Assembly: GCF_003855155.1 (NCBI RefSeq)
Contig: NZ_CP034073.1
Span: forward strand, 1,240,001-1,304,000
Direction of reading: 5' to 3'
From: Shewanella psychromarinicola
GTDB lineage: Bacteria; Pseudomonadota; Gammaproteobacteria; Enterobacterales; Shewanellaceae
Length of the DNA: 64,000 nt
Shown: positions 1-8,088 of the stretch, piece by piece
Numbering within the stretch: position 1 is the stretch's first letter
Layout: each line of letters starts with the position of its first letter
Position numbers and translations under genes: made by a program
Notes under the pieces: generated by a model
What the model saw: the letters and a program-made list of their open reading frames with translations, nothing else
Database searches by the model: none
What the model was told of the DNA's origin: nothing

Positions 1-139
1 ACAGAACATAGCACTGAGTGCCCAGTCGAGACATAACAAAAATTAAACAGGGACACTATATTCGTCAATTACATGTTGCTTCTACATAAAGCATTATGTT
101 TTTTAACTCAATTTAACCCTAGCGATATTAAAGGAAGCT

Positions 140-394
140 ATGAGTATAAAACCCACAACAATGGCTATTTCAGCAGCAATTTCTTTTGCATTACTTTGGG
201 TTATTTGTAGCGCCACTGTACATTTTTTTCCGGAACCTATGATGTTAATCTCGGGGCACATGGTGCATGCTAATTTATCGGATATGAATTGGACTCTAAC
301 GTGGTCTGGTTTCTTTATCGGTCTAATTGCTTGGTCGGGTGTTGCTGGCATAAGTGTATGGTTAGTAGCCGTTATCTATAATATGTTAAAATAA
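140..394 (+). CDS. DUF5676 family small membrane protein
   Basis: An 84-residue protein with two hydrophobic helices (about residues 8-30 and 55-80) joined by a short loop containing SGHMVHANLSDM and the stretch WSGFFIGLIAW. This pattern matches my recollection of the DUF5676 family of inner-membrane proteins, whose function is unknown. The start is supported by the ribosome site AAGGA a few bases before ATG. It stands alone, with no operon partner. Confidence 0.75.
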   Translation: MSIKPTTMAISAAISFALLWVICSATVHFFPEPMMLISGHMVHANLSDMNWTLTWSGFFIGLIAWSGVAGISVWLVAVIYNMLK

Positions 395-1211
395 ACATGA
401 TGTTAAAATAACCGTGATTTTCAAATAAACATGGACGCCTATTAGTGTTGGCGGATAGTAAAGCATTAGTCTGTTATTACCTTTCTTCAATGGTAACTGA
501 TACAGGTCAGTGCAAGACAAACGATAGTGGGTTTGGATAACTCGCCTTCTCCAGGCAGATGGAAAGTTGCCACAGCTGTTCAGGTGTTGTGGGTAAGCAT
601 TGTTGTGTGATATCGATAATATGACAACTGATAATGTGACAACTGACAATATGACAACTGACAATATGACAACTGACAATATGACAACTGACAATATGAC
701 AACTGACAATATGACAACGGATAATATGAGCATCGCCGCGATGGGGCTTATCCACGCATTCTTGAACTCGCGATTATCTTTGTGATTGACACCCGTGCGT
801 ATGCACTCTTGTTAATGAGCGGGGAGCCATCACTTGCCTGTTTCGCTTAATGTGAATGCTGATGAAAGAGGCTATGTTATTGATGATAACCATGGCTGGC
901 TGTAGCTTTCATTCGGCCAAGAAACAGTGAATACCTAATGGCAGATTTATTGTCTCGTTGATAACATTAAAAAGTTAACACATAGCCTGAATTGACATAA
1001 CGTCATGGTAATAGTTTGCCAAATTGCTCACCGATAACCCCACCGAAACCCTTTCTAGGATACCAAAATGGTGTTCAGCGTAATGATCAATGAAAATAGC
1101 GGTTTCATTTGAATCACTATTCAAAGTCAGTTAGTGTTTATGACATGATTAAATGACAACAAAACGAGTTATTCTTCAGGCTCGTTATGTGAACACACTA
1201 AAAGACAAAAA
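395..1211. other. Long non-coding stretch containing a minisatellite
   Basis: Apart from the 15-bp tandem repeat at 621-725 I see no convincing gene in these roughly 800 bases. Reading frames across the repeat exist on both strands only because the 15-bp unit lacks stops. The rest is AT-rich and has no recognisable promoter, terminator or protein remnant. Confidence 0.5.
621..725 (+). repeat. 15-bp tandem repeat, seven units (minisatellite)
   Basis: Seven head-to-tail copies of ATGACAACTGACAAT, with single changes in the first (GATAAT end), second (GTG start) and last (ACGGATAAT) units. Interior copies are identical, which suggests recent expansion or homogenisation. The unit is five codons long, so every frame stays in register; on the plus strand it would read Met-Thr-Thr-Asp-Asn. 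A 61-codon frame from TTG at 600 covers it but has no ribosome site, so I treat it as a repeat and not a gene. Confidence 0.9.
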
Positions 1212-1601
1212 ATGGTAGCCATTTCACGAAAAATTCAGTTTTTAACGTTTTCCTGTATTTTAGCAGGTTGTACTTCGATTCAGCCGAGTGCTGGTGACAA
1301 CTGGATAGGCTTCACTGAGTCTGGACAAGCCTCATTCTATGCAGATAGATATCAAAACAGAAAAACAGCTAGCGGTGATCTATATAAGCACAATCAAAAA
1401 ACAGCCGCGCATAGAGATTTACCCTTTGGTTCAAATGTAAAAGTTACCAATACCAATAATGGTAAAAGCGTTATCGTTAAAATCAATGATCGTGGTCCAT
1501 TTGTTAAAGGACGCATCATTGATCTTTCAAAGTCTGCTTTCAGCAGTATTGGCAATATATCTAATGGTGTAATTAACGTTAAAATAGAAATAGCCCGGTA
1601 G
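1212..1601 (+). CDS. RlpA-like double-psi beta-barrel lipoprotein
   Basis: This 129-residue protein has a lipoprotein signal (hydrophobic residues 8-19, lipobox LAGC, lipidated Cys about residue 20). The rest is one RlpA-type double-psi beta-barrel, with ASFYADRYQNRKTASGD near residue 39 and VKINDRGPFVKGRIIDLS near residue 95, which hold the family's catalytic-type His/Asp positions. RlpA proteins are septal lytic transglycosylases acting on denuded peptidoglycan. This one lacks the C-terminal SPOR domain of full RlpA, so it may be an EG45-like barrel with a different role. No strong ribosome site is visible. Confidence 0.75.
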   Translation: MVAISRKIQFLTFSCILAGCTSIQPSAGDNWIGFTESGQASFYADRYQNRKTASGDLYKHNQKTAAHRDLPFGSNVKVTNTNNGKSVIVKINDRGPFVKGRIIDLSKSAFSSIGNISNGVINVKIEIAR

Positions 1602-1728
1602 CACATAGCGATTGCATTATATGGCTTGGTTTAGCCTTTATTAGTGGGGTTTTCATAACAAGCCATTGATATGTAAGGTTATTAATTCCGCGTTTGTAGC
1701 GCTTTAACTTAACCCGATTGAACTGATA

Positions 1729-2433
1729 TTGAGAAGTGTTGCTAAAGATATGATAGAGATTGAATATTCTATTGGTGAATTAAAAACGTCGATGCTTGTT
1801 GTAGAAGAACATCGTTTTTACCTTATTGCTGAGGCTTGGATAAAGGCTGTAGATCTCAATGTGGGTGACAAAATAGTAGCCTGCAGTGATGCCGTAGCTG
1901 ATATAGAAAGCATAAACAACGTTGAAGATTCACACTATTGTCGTGATTTAAAAATCAGTCACAATCATAATTATTTTGTAACCACAGCGCGCCCAGCGTT
2001 TCACGATACTCTCTGCGATCGCGCCCCAATAGACAAGCTTGAACTCATAGCCTACGAGCAGGCAAATAGGCCCTCTAATTTTCCTGATGGCAAGCCAACG
2101 GGTTACCACGGTGGTCCTTGGGTTGCGGCTAGATATTTACACAGCGATCCCAGCAAGGAAACTATAGGTTGGGGGTGTGCAAATGACAACATGTGTGCTG
2201 AAGATGTCGCGGTAAGTGATTTGAGGCAAAAATTGGGCGATGCTATTGGACTAGATCGACAGAATGTCGAGATTTCACATGCTTATTTGAGAAAATATAC
2301 TAAAAAAGGCCGCTTCGTCAACAAAATGAGCCCTTGTGTTCATTGTCGTGATAATTACGGCAGCGCGCTAAATGACGAGACTGTAGGTGTGAGTAATTTA
2401 GCTAAAAACGGCCGTGGGTATTTACCCCCATAG
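1729..2433 (+). CDS. Solitary HINT plus deaminase-fold toxin module
   Basis: A 234-residue protein resembling the C-terminal end of a polymorphic toxin. Residues about 1-92 look like a pretoxin HINT domain: an L-x-V-G-D-K strand near residue 44 and a terminal HNHNYFV block near residue 79. The remainder carries the two zinc-site motifs of the cytidine-deaminase fold, Cys-Ala-Glu at residues 156-158 and Pro-Cys-Val-His-Cys ending at residue 206. In such toxins HINT releases the deaminase, which modifies nucleic acid or nucleotides. No Rhs or filamentous N-terminal part and no signal peptide precede it, and the TTG start has no clear ribosome site, so it may be a displaced toxin tip or a truncated gene. 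I could not name the deaminase subfamily, and no immunity gene is recognisable next to it. Confidence 0.6.
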   Translation: MRSVAKDMIEIEYSIGELKTSMLVVEEHRFYLIAEAWIKAVDLNVGDKIVACSDAVADIESINNVEDSHYCRDLKISHNHNYFVTTARPAFHDTLCDRAPIDKLELIAYEQANRPSNFPDGKPTGYHGGPWVAARYLHSDPSKETIGWGCANDNMCAEDVAVSDLRQKLGDAIGLDRQNVEISHAYLRKYTKKGRFVNKMSPCVHCRDNYGSALNDETVGVSNLAKNGRGYLPP

Positions 2434-2689
2434 GGAAATGACTTATAGCTAGAGGTATCCATTTTTATTGAAATGACTAGGCCTATCTAACCCATATCTC
2501 CCAGAGGGAGGTAATGGGTGACAATATCCCCGCGTCACAGTACTAAAATATATAGATCTAAGCGTCAACGCCGAATGTTGTCTGTTAGACGGAATTACTA
2601 CGTGTTTCCACATCAATGAACCGACTCAATTTTACGATTGAGTGTCGTTTCTAAAACAGATCTCGCCTGGTGTCTATCATTGAGCCATT

Positions 2690-2941
2690 ATGATAGTCGG
2701 TAACATCTCGAACAAAACATTAACGCATTGCCACAGCAAAGCATTGCCACCCAAGATGGTTAGCTTCATGTTTAGCGTCAAAGGCTACATTGTGCTGGTA
2801 GACGATACGGGCCGAATTATCTGTGAAGATAAAAGCTCAAGCAGCCAACCCATTCTAGATAGGCTCAACATCCCAGTAGAGAACAGGCTTAACATTATCA
2901 TCGATTTGGGGCGTTTATTTAACGGTGCGGTTAGGGCTTGA
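2690..2941 (+). pseudogene. C-terminal remnant of a REP-associated (Y1-type) transposase
   Basis: The last ~60 residues of this 83-codon frame contain YIVLVDDTGRIICEDK followed by PILDRLNI and FNGAV. This closely follows the C-terminal pattern, as I remember it, of the ~320-residue Y1/REP-associated transposases common in marine gammaproteobacteria (Y-x-x-L-V-D-W-T-G-R-x-I-R-E-D-K-R-G ... P-x-I-L-x-R-L). The conserved Trp and the R-G after E-D-K are lost, and the catalytic N-terminal HUH/Tyr region is absent. It is therefore a fragment of a mobile element and not an immunity protein for the upstream toxin. Confidence 0.55.
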
Positions 2942-3559
2942 CGGCATTAACTGAGTACAGTGAGCATTTAGATCGAAAACGGCGCTTCAAATTGCCAACC
3001 TTGGCGGTGTGTTTTATCTATAATACCTGAAACCAGTAACCCTATTTCTATTTGATTGATATCAAGTATCTTCTGCTAAGTTGAATCAGCCGTATGACTT
3101 ATATTTTTCTGTCTACACTCCATTTATTGATAACTCCAGTTCAATTTGTACGTTTAAATAATCGTAAAAGACTGTCGTAAAAAAAACTAGCGTAATAAAT
3201 GTACAAAGAAGCAATGTTATTTCATTAGAAAAGATGGGCTTATATAAGTCGTTCCGATGGCGCCCTCGCTTGACACTTTACATAATTGGATGGGGCAATA
3301 ATTTTTCAGAGCGTGTCGATGAACGCCTAGCGTATATCAGGAACAATATATCATCCAAGGTTTAGGATGAGTCTGTTGATGCGGTAGAGGACAAGCTAAT
3401 TTATAACGATCGGATTGATGAAGCAGAAGGTGATGGCATAGTCTATTCTTTTTACGGGTTTGTCTTCTCGTCGGAATGATACGTTGAGATTACAGCGCCC
3501 TCACAGCCGGTGCCGTTGAGCATCGGCGTTAGGCTTACTAGAAAATGGAGATTTCTGTG
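2942..3559. other. Non-coding stretch, possible decayed reading frame
   Basis: No intact gene. Between about 3285 and 3480 a plus-strand frame interrupted by a stop reads sensibly (for example ERVDERLAYIRNN, then DKLIYNDRIDEAEGDG), suggesting a decayed gene I cannot identify. Just before the next gene, GGCGTTAGGC at 3526-3535 looks like the right-hand core of an integron attC site, preceded by a small hairpin (GCCGGTG/CATCGGC), but no matching left core is clear. Confidence 0.35.
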
Positions 3560-4270
3560 ATGAAAAAAATACCTAGTAGACAATTGTTATTTACTTTTAT
3601 TGCTTCTATATCTGCATTAGTAGTGGTAGCGGAGATGAGCTTTATTTTTGACGTTGATATTCCTCTTATGACGCGAGATGTTGCCGCGATAGGTAACATC
3701 CATCCTCTTTCTGGGTTTCTTTCAAGTCTGGGCATTCTTCTGTGGTGCGCGGTCGTGTCAATATGCTTTTTTATGGCAAGGGTGCTTCGCCATAGCAACC
3801 AAAGAGAGATAGTTAATTTTTTATATTATTCAGCCCTATTGACGCTTTATTTGATGCTTGACGATTTATTCCAATTTCATGACTCATTAGTATCTCAGTA
3901 TCTTGGATTGAATGAAAAGGTGGTCTACCTGATTCTGGGCGTTGCGGTATCGGCTTATCTACTCACTTTTAGATCGCTTATTTTGAAAACAAATTACTAT
4001 TTTTTATTGTTGGCGTTAGTATTTCTTGGTTTTTCTGTTGTTATTGACGCTATTCTTCCGCCAGAGTTGTGGCGGCTTCTAGGTCATTGGGAATATTTTA
4101 TCGAAGACGGTGCAAAATGGTTAGGAATTGTAGCTTGGTGTAGTTACTTCGTGAATACATCACATCAATTTCTGGAGAGTGAATTCAGCTCAACCGATCC
4201 ATTCAAACGGATGCTAGTACCTAGCGCCGCTGATGGCGAACTTGGGGTTAATCAAAGTCTTTTGCAATGA
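3560..4270 (+). CDS. Uncharacterised multi-pass membrane protein
   Basis: About 236 residues with six or seven hydrophobic segments. Polar residues sit inside or beside the helices in two conserved-looking places, LMLDDLFQFHDS (about residue 100) and EYFIEDGAKW (about residue 180). I do not recognise a characterised family. Asp/His/Glu residues in membrane helices would fit a metal-dependent membrane hydrolase, but this is only inference. The start is at ATG 3560 because GGAG lies about 8 bases before it; an in-frame ATG at 3545 is possible. Its stop overlaps the start of a decayed DUF1643 gene by ATGA, so the two were once coupled. Confidence 0.6.
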   Translation: MKKIPSRQLLFTFIASISALVVVAEMSFIFDVDIPLMTRDVAAIGNIHPLSGFLSSLGILLWCAVVSICFFMARVLRHSNQREIVNFLYYSALLTLYLMLDDLFQFHDSLVSQYLGLNEKVVYLILGVAVSAYLLTFRSLILKTNYYFLLLALVFLGFSVVIDAILPPELWRLLGHWEYFIEDGAKWLGIVAWCSYFVNTSHQFLESEFSSTDPFKRMLVPSAADGELGVNQSLLQ

Positions 4271-4620
4271 TAATTAGCTTAAATCCATCAACAGTAAATG
4301 AAGTTGAACACCATCCTACCATTACATGTGGTATCCATTTTGCGAAGCCATAGGGCTATAGTGGTGTTTGGATGACAAATTTATTTGCATATCGTGCTAC
4401 AGAGCCAAGTGAGATCAACATACAAGGTGATCCCATTGGTGCAGGCAACGATAGCTGTCTCAATTAGCTAAGATGGCGGTGTTGTTGTCTTATGGGGCAA
4501 TGAAGACGGTTACTTAAATTGTGCTTATGCCGTTAAAGGTATGCCGGCAAACTTCATCTTCTGAAGATGAATTAATCTAGCGGGTCTGCACAGGCATTTT
4601 ATTTAAAAGCGGATTTAAAC
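4267..4620 (+). pseudogene. Decayed DUF1643 family gene
   Basis: Beginning at the ATG that overlaps the previous stop, the translation reads IISLNPSTVNEVEHHPTI, then (after an in-frame TAG at the position of a usual Trp) GYSGVWMTNLFAYRATEP and GDPIGAGNDSCLN, then a frameshift and WGNEDGYLNCAYAVKG. This follows the DUF1643 pattern (NPSTA...ENDPT...GYGG...TNLFAYRAT...DPIG..ND...WG) almost step by step. Stops and frameshifts show it is dead. DUF1643 proteins are uncharacterised and often found on mobile DNA. Confidence 0.75.
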
Positions 4621-4762
4621 GTTGATTTAAAAACTGCACTAATGGACGTTCAACAAGTCAATTAATTGAAGTAAAAACCGCGGGCTATTGTGCTTCACTT
4701 CATTTTAGCCCACAATTTTTCGCCAGTTATTAGGTGTTGAGCAATATTAGGCCACAGATATT

Positions 4763-5344
4763 ATGAATACAGATACAGCTTCTGAGAGCGCCAGCGATCT
4801 AGAAGGGGCGACAGTTGTCATTACCCATAGAGTGCGTGAGTGCAAGCACGCTGAATACGAAAATTGGTTTAATGAAATTGCGCCCCTTTGCAAAGCCTCG
4901 CCAGGCCATCTGGACTGGCACATCGTCCGTCCGATTTCTGGACTAACCGGAACATACACGATCATTATCCGATTCGACACACGATCACATTTGCAGCAAT
5001 GGATGGAGTCGCCGACTCGCTCTCGTTTGATCGAAAAGGTTAAGCCGCTATTAGCTACTGGCGACGACTTCTTTATAAGTAGTGGACTGGATTTCTGGTT
5101 TACCCCAGAAAGGGCCAAAGCTAAAGTACCCGTGCGCTGGAAGCAGTACATAGTGACATGGTCCGCTATCTACCCTTTAGTGCTGGGTGTTCCGATAGTT
5201 ATTGCACCAGTGTTGCGACTCTTGCACGTTCCCGATAATCATTTTATAACGACGCTTGCCGTAACAGGGACCGTGGTTTTTCTTATGGTCTATTGGGTCA
5301 TGCCTCGTTACACACGACTTATCCAGCGATGGTTATTCCGTTGA
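4763..5344 (+). CDS. ABM-domain protein with C-terminal membrane anchor
   Basis: This 193-residue protein has an antibiotic-biosynthesis-monooxygenase (ABM, dimeric alpha/beta barrel) domain at about residues 15-100, with ITHRVRECKHAEYENWF, GHLDWHIVRP and YTIIIRFD. Two membrane helices follow (about residues 131-155 and 160-180). ABM domains with this tail form a known group of bacterial membrane proteins of unknown substrate; the soluble relatives oxidise polyketides or degrade haem. It is a solitary gene; a weak attC-like site starts 12 bases after its stop. Confidence 0.75.
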   Translation: MNTDTASESASDLEGATVVITHRVRECKHAEYENWFNEIAPLCKASPGHLDWHIVRPISGLTGTYTIIIRFDTRSHLQQWMESPTRSRLIEKVKPLLATGDDFFISSGLDFWFTPERAKAKVPVRWKQYIVTWSAIYPLVLGVPIVIAPVLRLLHVPDNHFITTLAVTGTVVFLMVYWVMPRYTRLIQRWLFR

Positions 5345-5355
5345 GACACTCTATG

Positions 5356-5411
5356 GCCCAACCGCGGGCTCATATAGTCTGAAGCGGAGCGGGCACTATT
5401 AAGTGTTAGAT
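5356..5411 (+). other. attC-like site (weak)
   Basis: GCCCAAC (5356-5362) and GTTAGAT (5405-5411) fit the RYYYAAC and GTTRRRY cores of an integron attC site, 56 bp from end to end and right after a gene stop, where attC sites sit. The inner arms are not convincingly complementary, so it could be chance. No integrase gene is in the window. Confidence 0.3.
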
Positions 5412-5590
5412 ATGCACCTTGAAAATCGAAAATACATTATCGGTAATGAAGTGAGCATCGCAGATCTCTCTGCCTAGGGGGATTGATAAAGCAAAGGCGG
5501 TACTTGGCGATGATGGGTTAGCGCCTTACCCAAATCTTCAGCATTAGTTTGGTGGTGCGAACAGTCGTGTTACGGGAGACAAAAGCGCGC
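5412..5590 (+). pseudogene. Glutathione S-transferase C-terminal remnant
   Basis: The frame from 5412 reads LENRKYIIGNEVSIADLSA, then stops and a shift, then IDKAKAVLGDDGLAPYPNLQH, a TAG and FGGANSR. These are the helix-6 N-cap motif (G-x-x-S-I-A-D) and the typical YPN-x-x-x-WF-x-R-x-x-x-R end of a GST. The N-terminal thioredoxin half is absent and there are several stops, so only a dead tail remains. Confidence 0.8.
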
Positions 5591-5923
5591 AATATTGGTC
5601 AAGACCTTGAGTTTAAATATGATTTTGACTCTGTTGCACAAAGCTCTCTTTATCGGTAACATTTTTCTAAAGCGTCGTTTTAAGGATCAATGCAAAGGCT
5701 TTGAGGTAAGGTTAACAACCGCTGTCCGCTTCATTCAGTTAAGCCACCCATGGTTTTTTTGTCAGCCACAGGTTTTCGAATTGCCAGACTTGCTTCATGA
5801 TGGCAGCCCAATTACCGCCTGTTGCTTATTGCTTAGATGAGATAGCGTTTAGCCCTGCCATACTCAAGTTAAAATTTATTACTTAACATCAGACATTAAA
5901 ACGATAGCATTTATCTGCCATTT
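5591..5923. other. No intact gene; possible insertion-sequence scar
   Basis: An 81-codon frame from 5595 has no ribosome site and no family resemblance. The segment ACTCTGTTGCACAAAGC near 5628 resembles the outer ends of some insertion sequences, but I see neither a second end nor a transposase. The stretch separates the GST remnant from the tail of the TetR gene. Confidence 0.3.
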
Positions 5924-6538
5924 TTATTCAAAAAATTGAGCCGGGGAAATTGATAGGTTTTTCATCACGGTAAACATTTGATTGATCATCGGTTGAGCTA
6001 ATGGCTCAACGCCAGGCCGGTTAACGTAGCCGCGTAATCCGGTAAAATGAACCTGAAAAAAGCGCGCGTACTCTATTGCCGACAACTTATCGCTTAGCTC
6101 ATTATGCTCAATGGCTTGCTCAAAAATAGCCGTAAGATAGCCTTCAAATTTAGCGGCTAAATCTACACTCAGTTCATATAAATGGCTGTCTTTATCGGCA
6201 AATTCACTGTTTGCTTTTACTAGCATGCAAATGGCACTTGGGCTGCAAGCTTTGGTTTTAATCAGCACATTTTCTACAAATGCGTGCAACCCACCGACTA
6301 TAGAATCGGAAGTCGATAAAAAGCCTTCTATTTGGTTTTTCATATCTAGGGTGTAGTCTTTAAGCGACTCACAATATAGCCCTTCTTTAGAGCCAAATGC
6401 AGAATAAATACTGCCAGGACGCATGTTAATGGCGTCTTGTAAATCGCGCGTAGAAGTAGCATGAAAACCTTTTTCCCAAAACAGTTGGCTAGCTAGGCGA
6501 ATGACATTCTCGCGCTCAAATTTAACCTTGTTTACCAT
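5924..6538 (-). CDS. TetR family transcriptional repressor
   Basis: About 204 residues. The N-terminal helix-turn-helix covers roughly residues 8-52 (VIRLASQLFWEKGFHATSTRDL, GSIYSAFGSKEGLY), and the rest is a helical ligand-binding domain of TetR_C type. I place the start at the ninth codon of the open frame (MVNKVKF) because GGAAT lies just upstream. It is transcribed divergently from the carboxymuconolactone decarboxylase-like gene, and two palindromes lie between them, the classical layout of a repressor controlling itself and its neighbour. The inducer is unknown. Confidence 0.85.
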   Translation of the reverse strand: MVNKVKFERENVIRLASQLFWEKGFHATSTRDLQDAINMRPGSIYSAFGSKEGLYCESLKDYTLDMKNQIEGFLSTSDSIVGGLHAFVENVLIKTKACSPSAICMLVKANSEFADKDSHLYELSVDLAAKFEGYLTAIFEQAIEHNELSDKLSAIEYARFFQVHFTGLRGYVNRPGVEPLAQPMINQMFTVMKNLSISPAQFFE

Positions 6539-6555
6539 GTTAATTCCAATCAATT

Positions 6556-6594
6556 TGAACAATTGCTCAATTTTAACTTGAGCAGTCGCTCAAA
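6556..6594. promoter_or_regulatory. Two palindromic TetR-type operators
   Basis: TTGAACAATTGCTCAA (6556-6571) and TTGAGCAGTCGCTCAA (6579-6594) share the palindromic frame TTGA(A/G)C-N4-G(C)TCAA, with centres 23 bp apart, about two helical turns. They sit just upstream of the TetR start on one side and about 55 bases before the target gene on the other. This geometry fits cooperative binding of two repressor dimers on the same face of the DNA. Confidence 0.7.
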
Positions 6595-6649
6595 ATCAAA
6601 TAGTATTGTTGTCACGTTACTTATATTTATATTTTTATTGGAGCCAAAC

Positions 6650-7192
6650 ATGGCAGAATTTACGTTATACACAGCCGAGACCGCACCAGAAGAAGCAAAA
6701 CCTTTACTCGCCGATTCGGTAGCCGCATTTGGTATGTTACCTAACCTACATGCAATAATGGCTGAAGCACCGACCTTACTTAAAGGTTACCAAGTACTGC
6801 ATGAGCTGTTTCAAAAAACATCATTCAATGCACAAGAGCTAACCGTGGTATGGCAATCAATTAATGTTGAGCATAACTGCCACTACTGCGTCCCCGCTCA
6901 TAGTGGCATTGCAGCGGCAATGAAAGTAGATCAAGACATTGTTGATGCATTAGTTAACAAAACCCCACTTGCTAACCCTAAGCTTGAGGTTTTACGTGAA
7001 ACAACACTGGCAATGACGCGCGAGCGCGGTGTGATAAGCGATGAGCAAATAGAAACATTCTTTGCGGCAGGTTATGGTAAACAACAACTTTTAGAAATTA
7101 TTGTTGGCTTATCTCAAAAAGTAATGAGCAACTACACTAATCACTTGGCAGATACGCCGGTTGATGAAGCCTTTAAAAAATACGTAAAATAA
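6650..7192 (+). CDS. Carboxymuconolactone decarboxylase / AhpD-like protein
   Basis: A 180-residue all-helical protein of the CMD/AhpD family. The signature EHNCHYCVPAHSGIA (about residue 80) holds the redox Cys-x-x-Cys pair and following His typical of alkylhydroperoxidase-type members, pointing to peroxide or thiol redox work and not decarboxylation. The start at 6650 is chosen because GGAG precedes it by about 6 bases; the longer open frame begins inside the operator. Regulation by the divergent TetR protein is inferred from the palindromes. A hairpin terminator follows. Confidence 0.8.
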   Translation: MAEFTLYTAETAPEEAKPLLADSVAAFGMLPNLHAIMAEAPTLLKGYQVLHELFQKTSFNAQELTVVWQSINVEHNCHYCVPAHSGIAAAMKVDQDIVDALVNKTPLANPKLEVLRETTLAMTRERGVISDEQIETFFAAGYGKQQLLEIIVGLSQKVMSNYTNHLADTPVDEAFKKYVK

Positions 7193-7211
7193 TGAGATTT
7201 TTTAAATAACG

Positions 7212-7235
7212 AAAGGCAGCCTAGGCTGCCTTTTT
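7212..7235 (+). terminator. Rho-independent terminator
   Basis: AAAGGCAGCC, a two-base TA loop, and GGCTGCC followed by TTTTT, starting 20 bases after the CMD-like gene stop. Confidence 0.85.
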
Positions 7236-8088
7236 AGTATTCGCACTATTCCCCAGGATGCCGAAGATAGCTTATTGCCGTGACGAGGCGCCTAGTGAGT
7301 TACCGAATTGCCATGGGGGCGCAACAAGGCAAGAACGTATTTACGCGACCAATAAACTGAGCCATATACGGACGCTCTCGGTGAGTCTAGCAACAGTTTT
7401 TGGCCTTTATCTTTTATTCAACCGTTCAGTCTTGTCATTGCTTTTGATACGAATCATGTCCCGCTAAAAACGCTTGTACTGTGCTGATGTTTATAATCGA
7501 TACGGGCTTAACAGTCTAGCGGCCCCTAATGAAATCCGATCCACTACGCCTAAAAATGTGCAACACCCTTGCGATGCAGATCAGCCTCTGCCAACTCACT
7601 TCTAGCCTACGCCTCATATGATGTTTATCAGCTCGCACTCTTTAAACATTTATTGTGCTAGCGGCCTCAATCCGTTATCGCGGTCAAGCCCTTCCCATTG
7701 GCTAATCGTTAACGCTTAATAACGATAAGTTAGCTTAACGATGATCTTGCTGCAGAGGACTTTTAACTCATCAGTTGATGCCCATGGTGGGCGTACATCA
7801 GTCAAAGCACGCATTTTTTATTCCCCAAAAGCCGGCCAGCGTCAGCAAGTTGGTGTTTAAAGTGCGAGAAGGTGATGAAGAGGCGAGCATTTACAGATAG
7901 AACTTTCAAGTCTAAGGTTACAAATCTCTACATTCTTGAAGCCATCTCTAAATTGTTGAAGAAATCCAGAATATCGATTGATGTAGACTATGATTCGATA
8001 TCCAATAACTCGTTATGCAGCACTTGTCAGTGATATGGATGCTTATTACTCGGACATTGACAATGATTAATTACCCAGGAGAATGACG
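7236..8088. other. Long stretch without a recognisable gene
   Basis: A 69-codon frame (7258-7467) has no ribosome site or family resemblance. The remainder up to the GFA gene shows only short frames. I see no tRNA, repeat or clear terminator. It probably consists of decayed insert DNA. Confidence 0.4.

Noticed and set aside
621..725. CRISPR array
   Set aside because: Units are contiguous with no spacers and only 15 bp long.
386..755. Minus-strand frames of 115 and 82 codons across the minisatellite
   Set aside because: They are open only because the 15-bp repeat lacks stops in all frames; no ribosome site or non-repeat similarity.
600..785. Plus-strand frame with repeated Met-Thr-Thr-Asp-Asn
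   Set aside because: No ribosome site, TTG start and no non-repeat domain; treated as a repeat, though translation cannot be excluded.
2690..2941. Immunity gene for the deaminase toxin
   Set aside because: Its C-terminal pattern fits a transposase tail better than any immunity family.
5595..5840. 81-codon plus-strand frame
   Set aside because: No ribosome site or recognisable family; likely within insertion-sequence debris.
7258..7467. 69-codon plus-strand frame
   Set aside because: No ribosome site, no domain, starts just after a terminator; composition looks non-coding.
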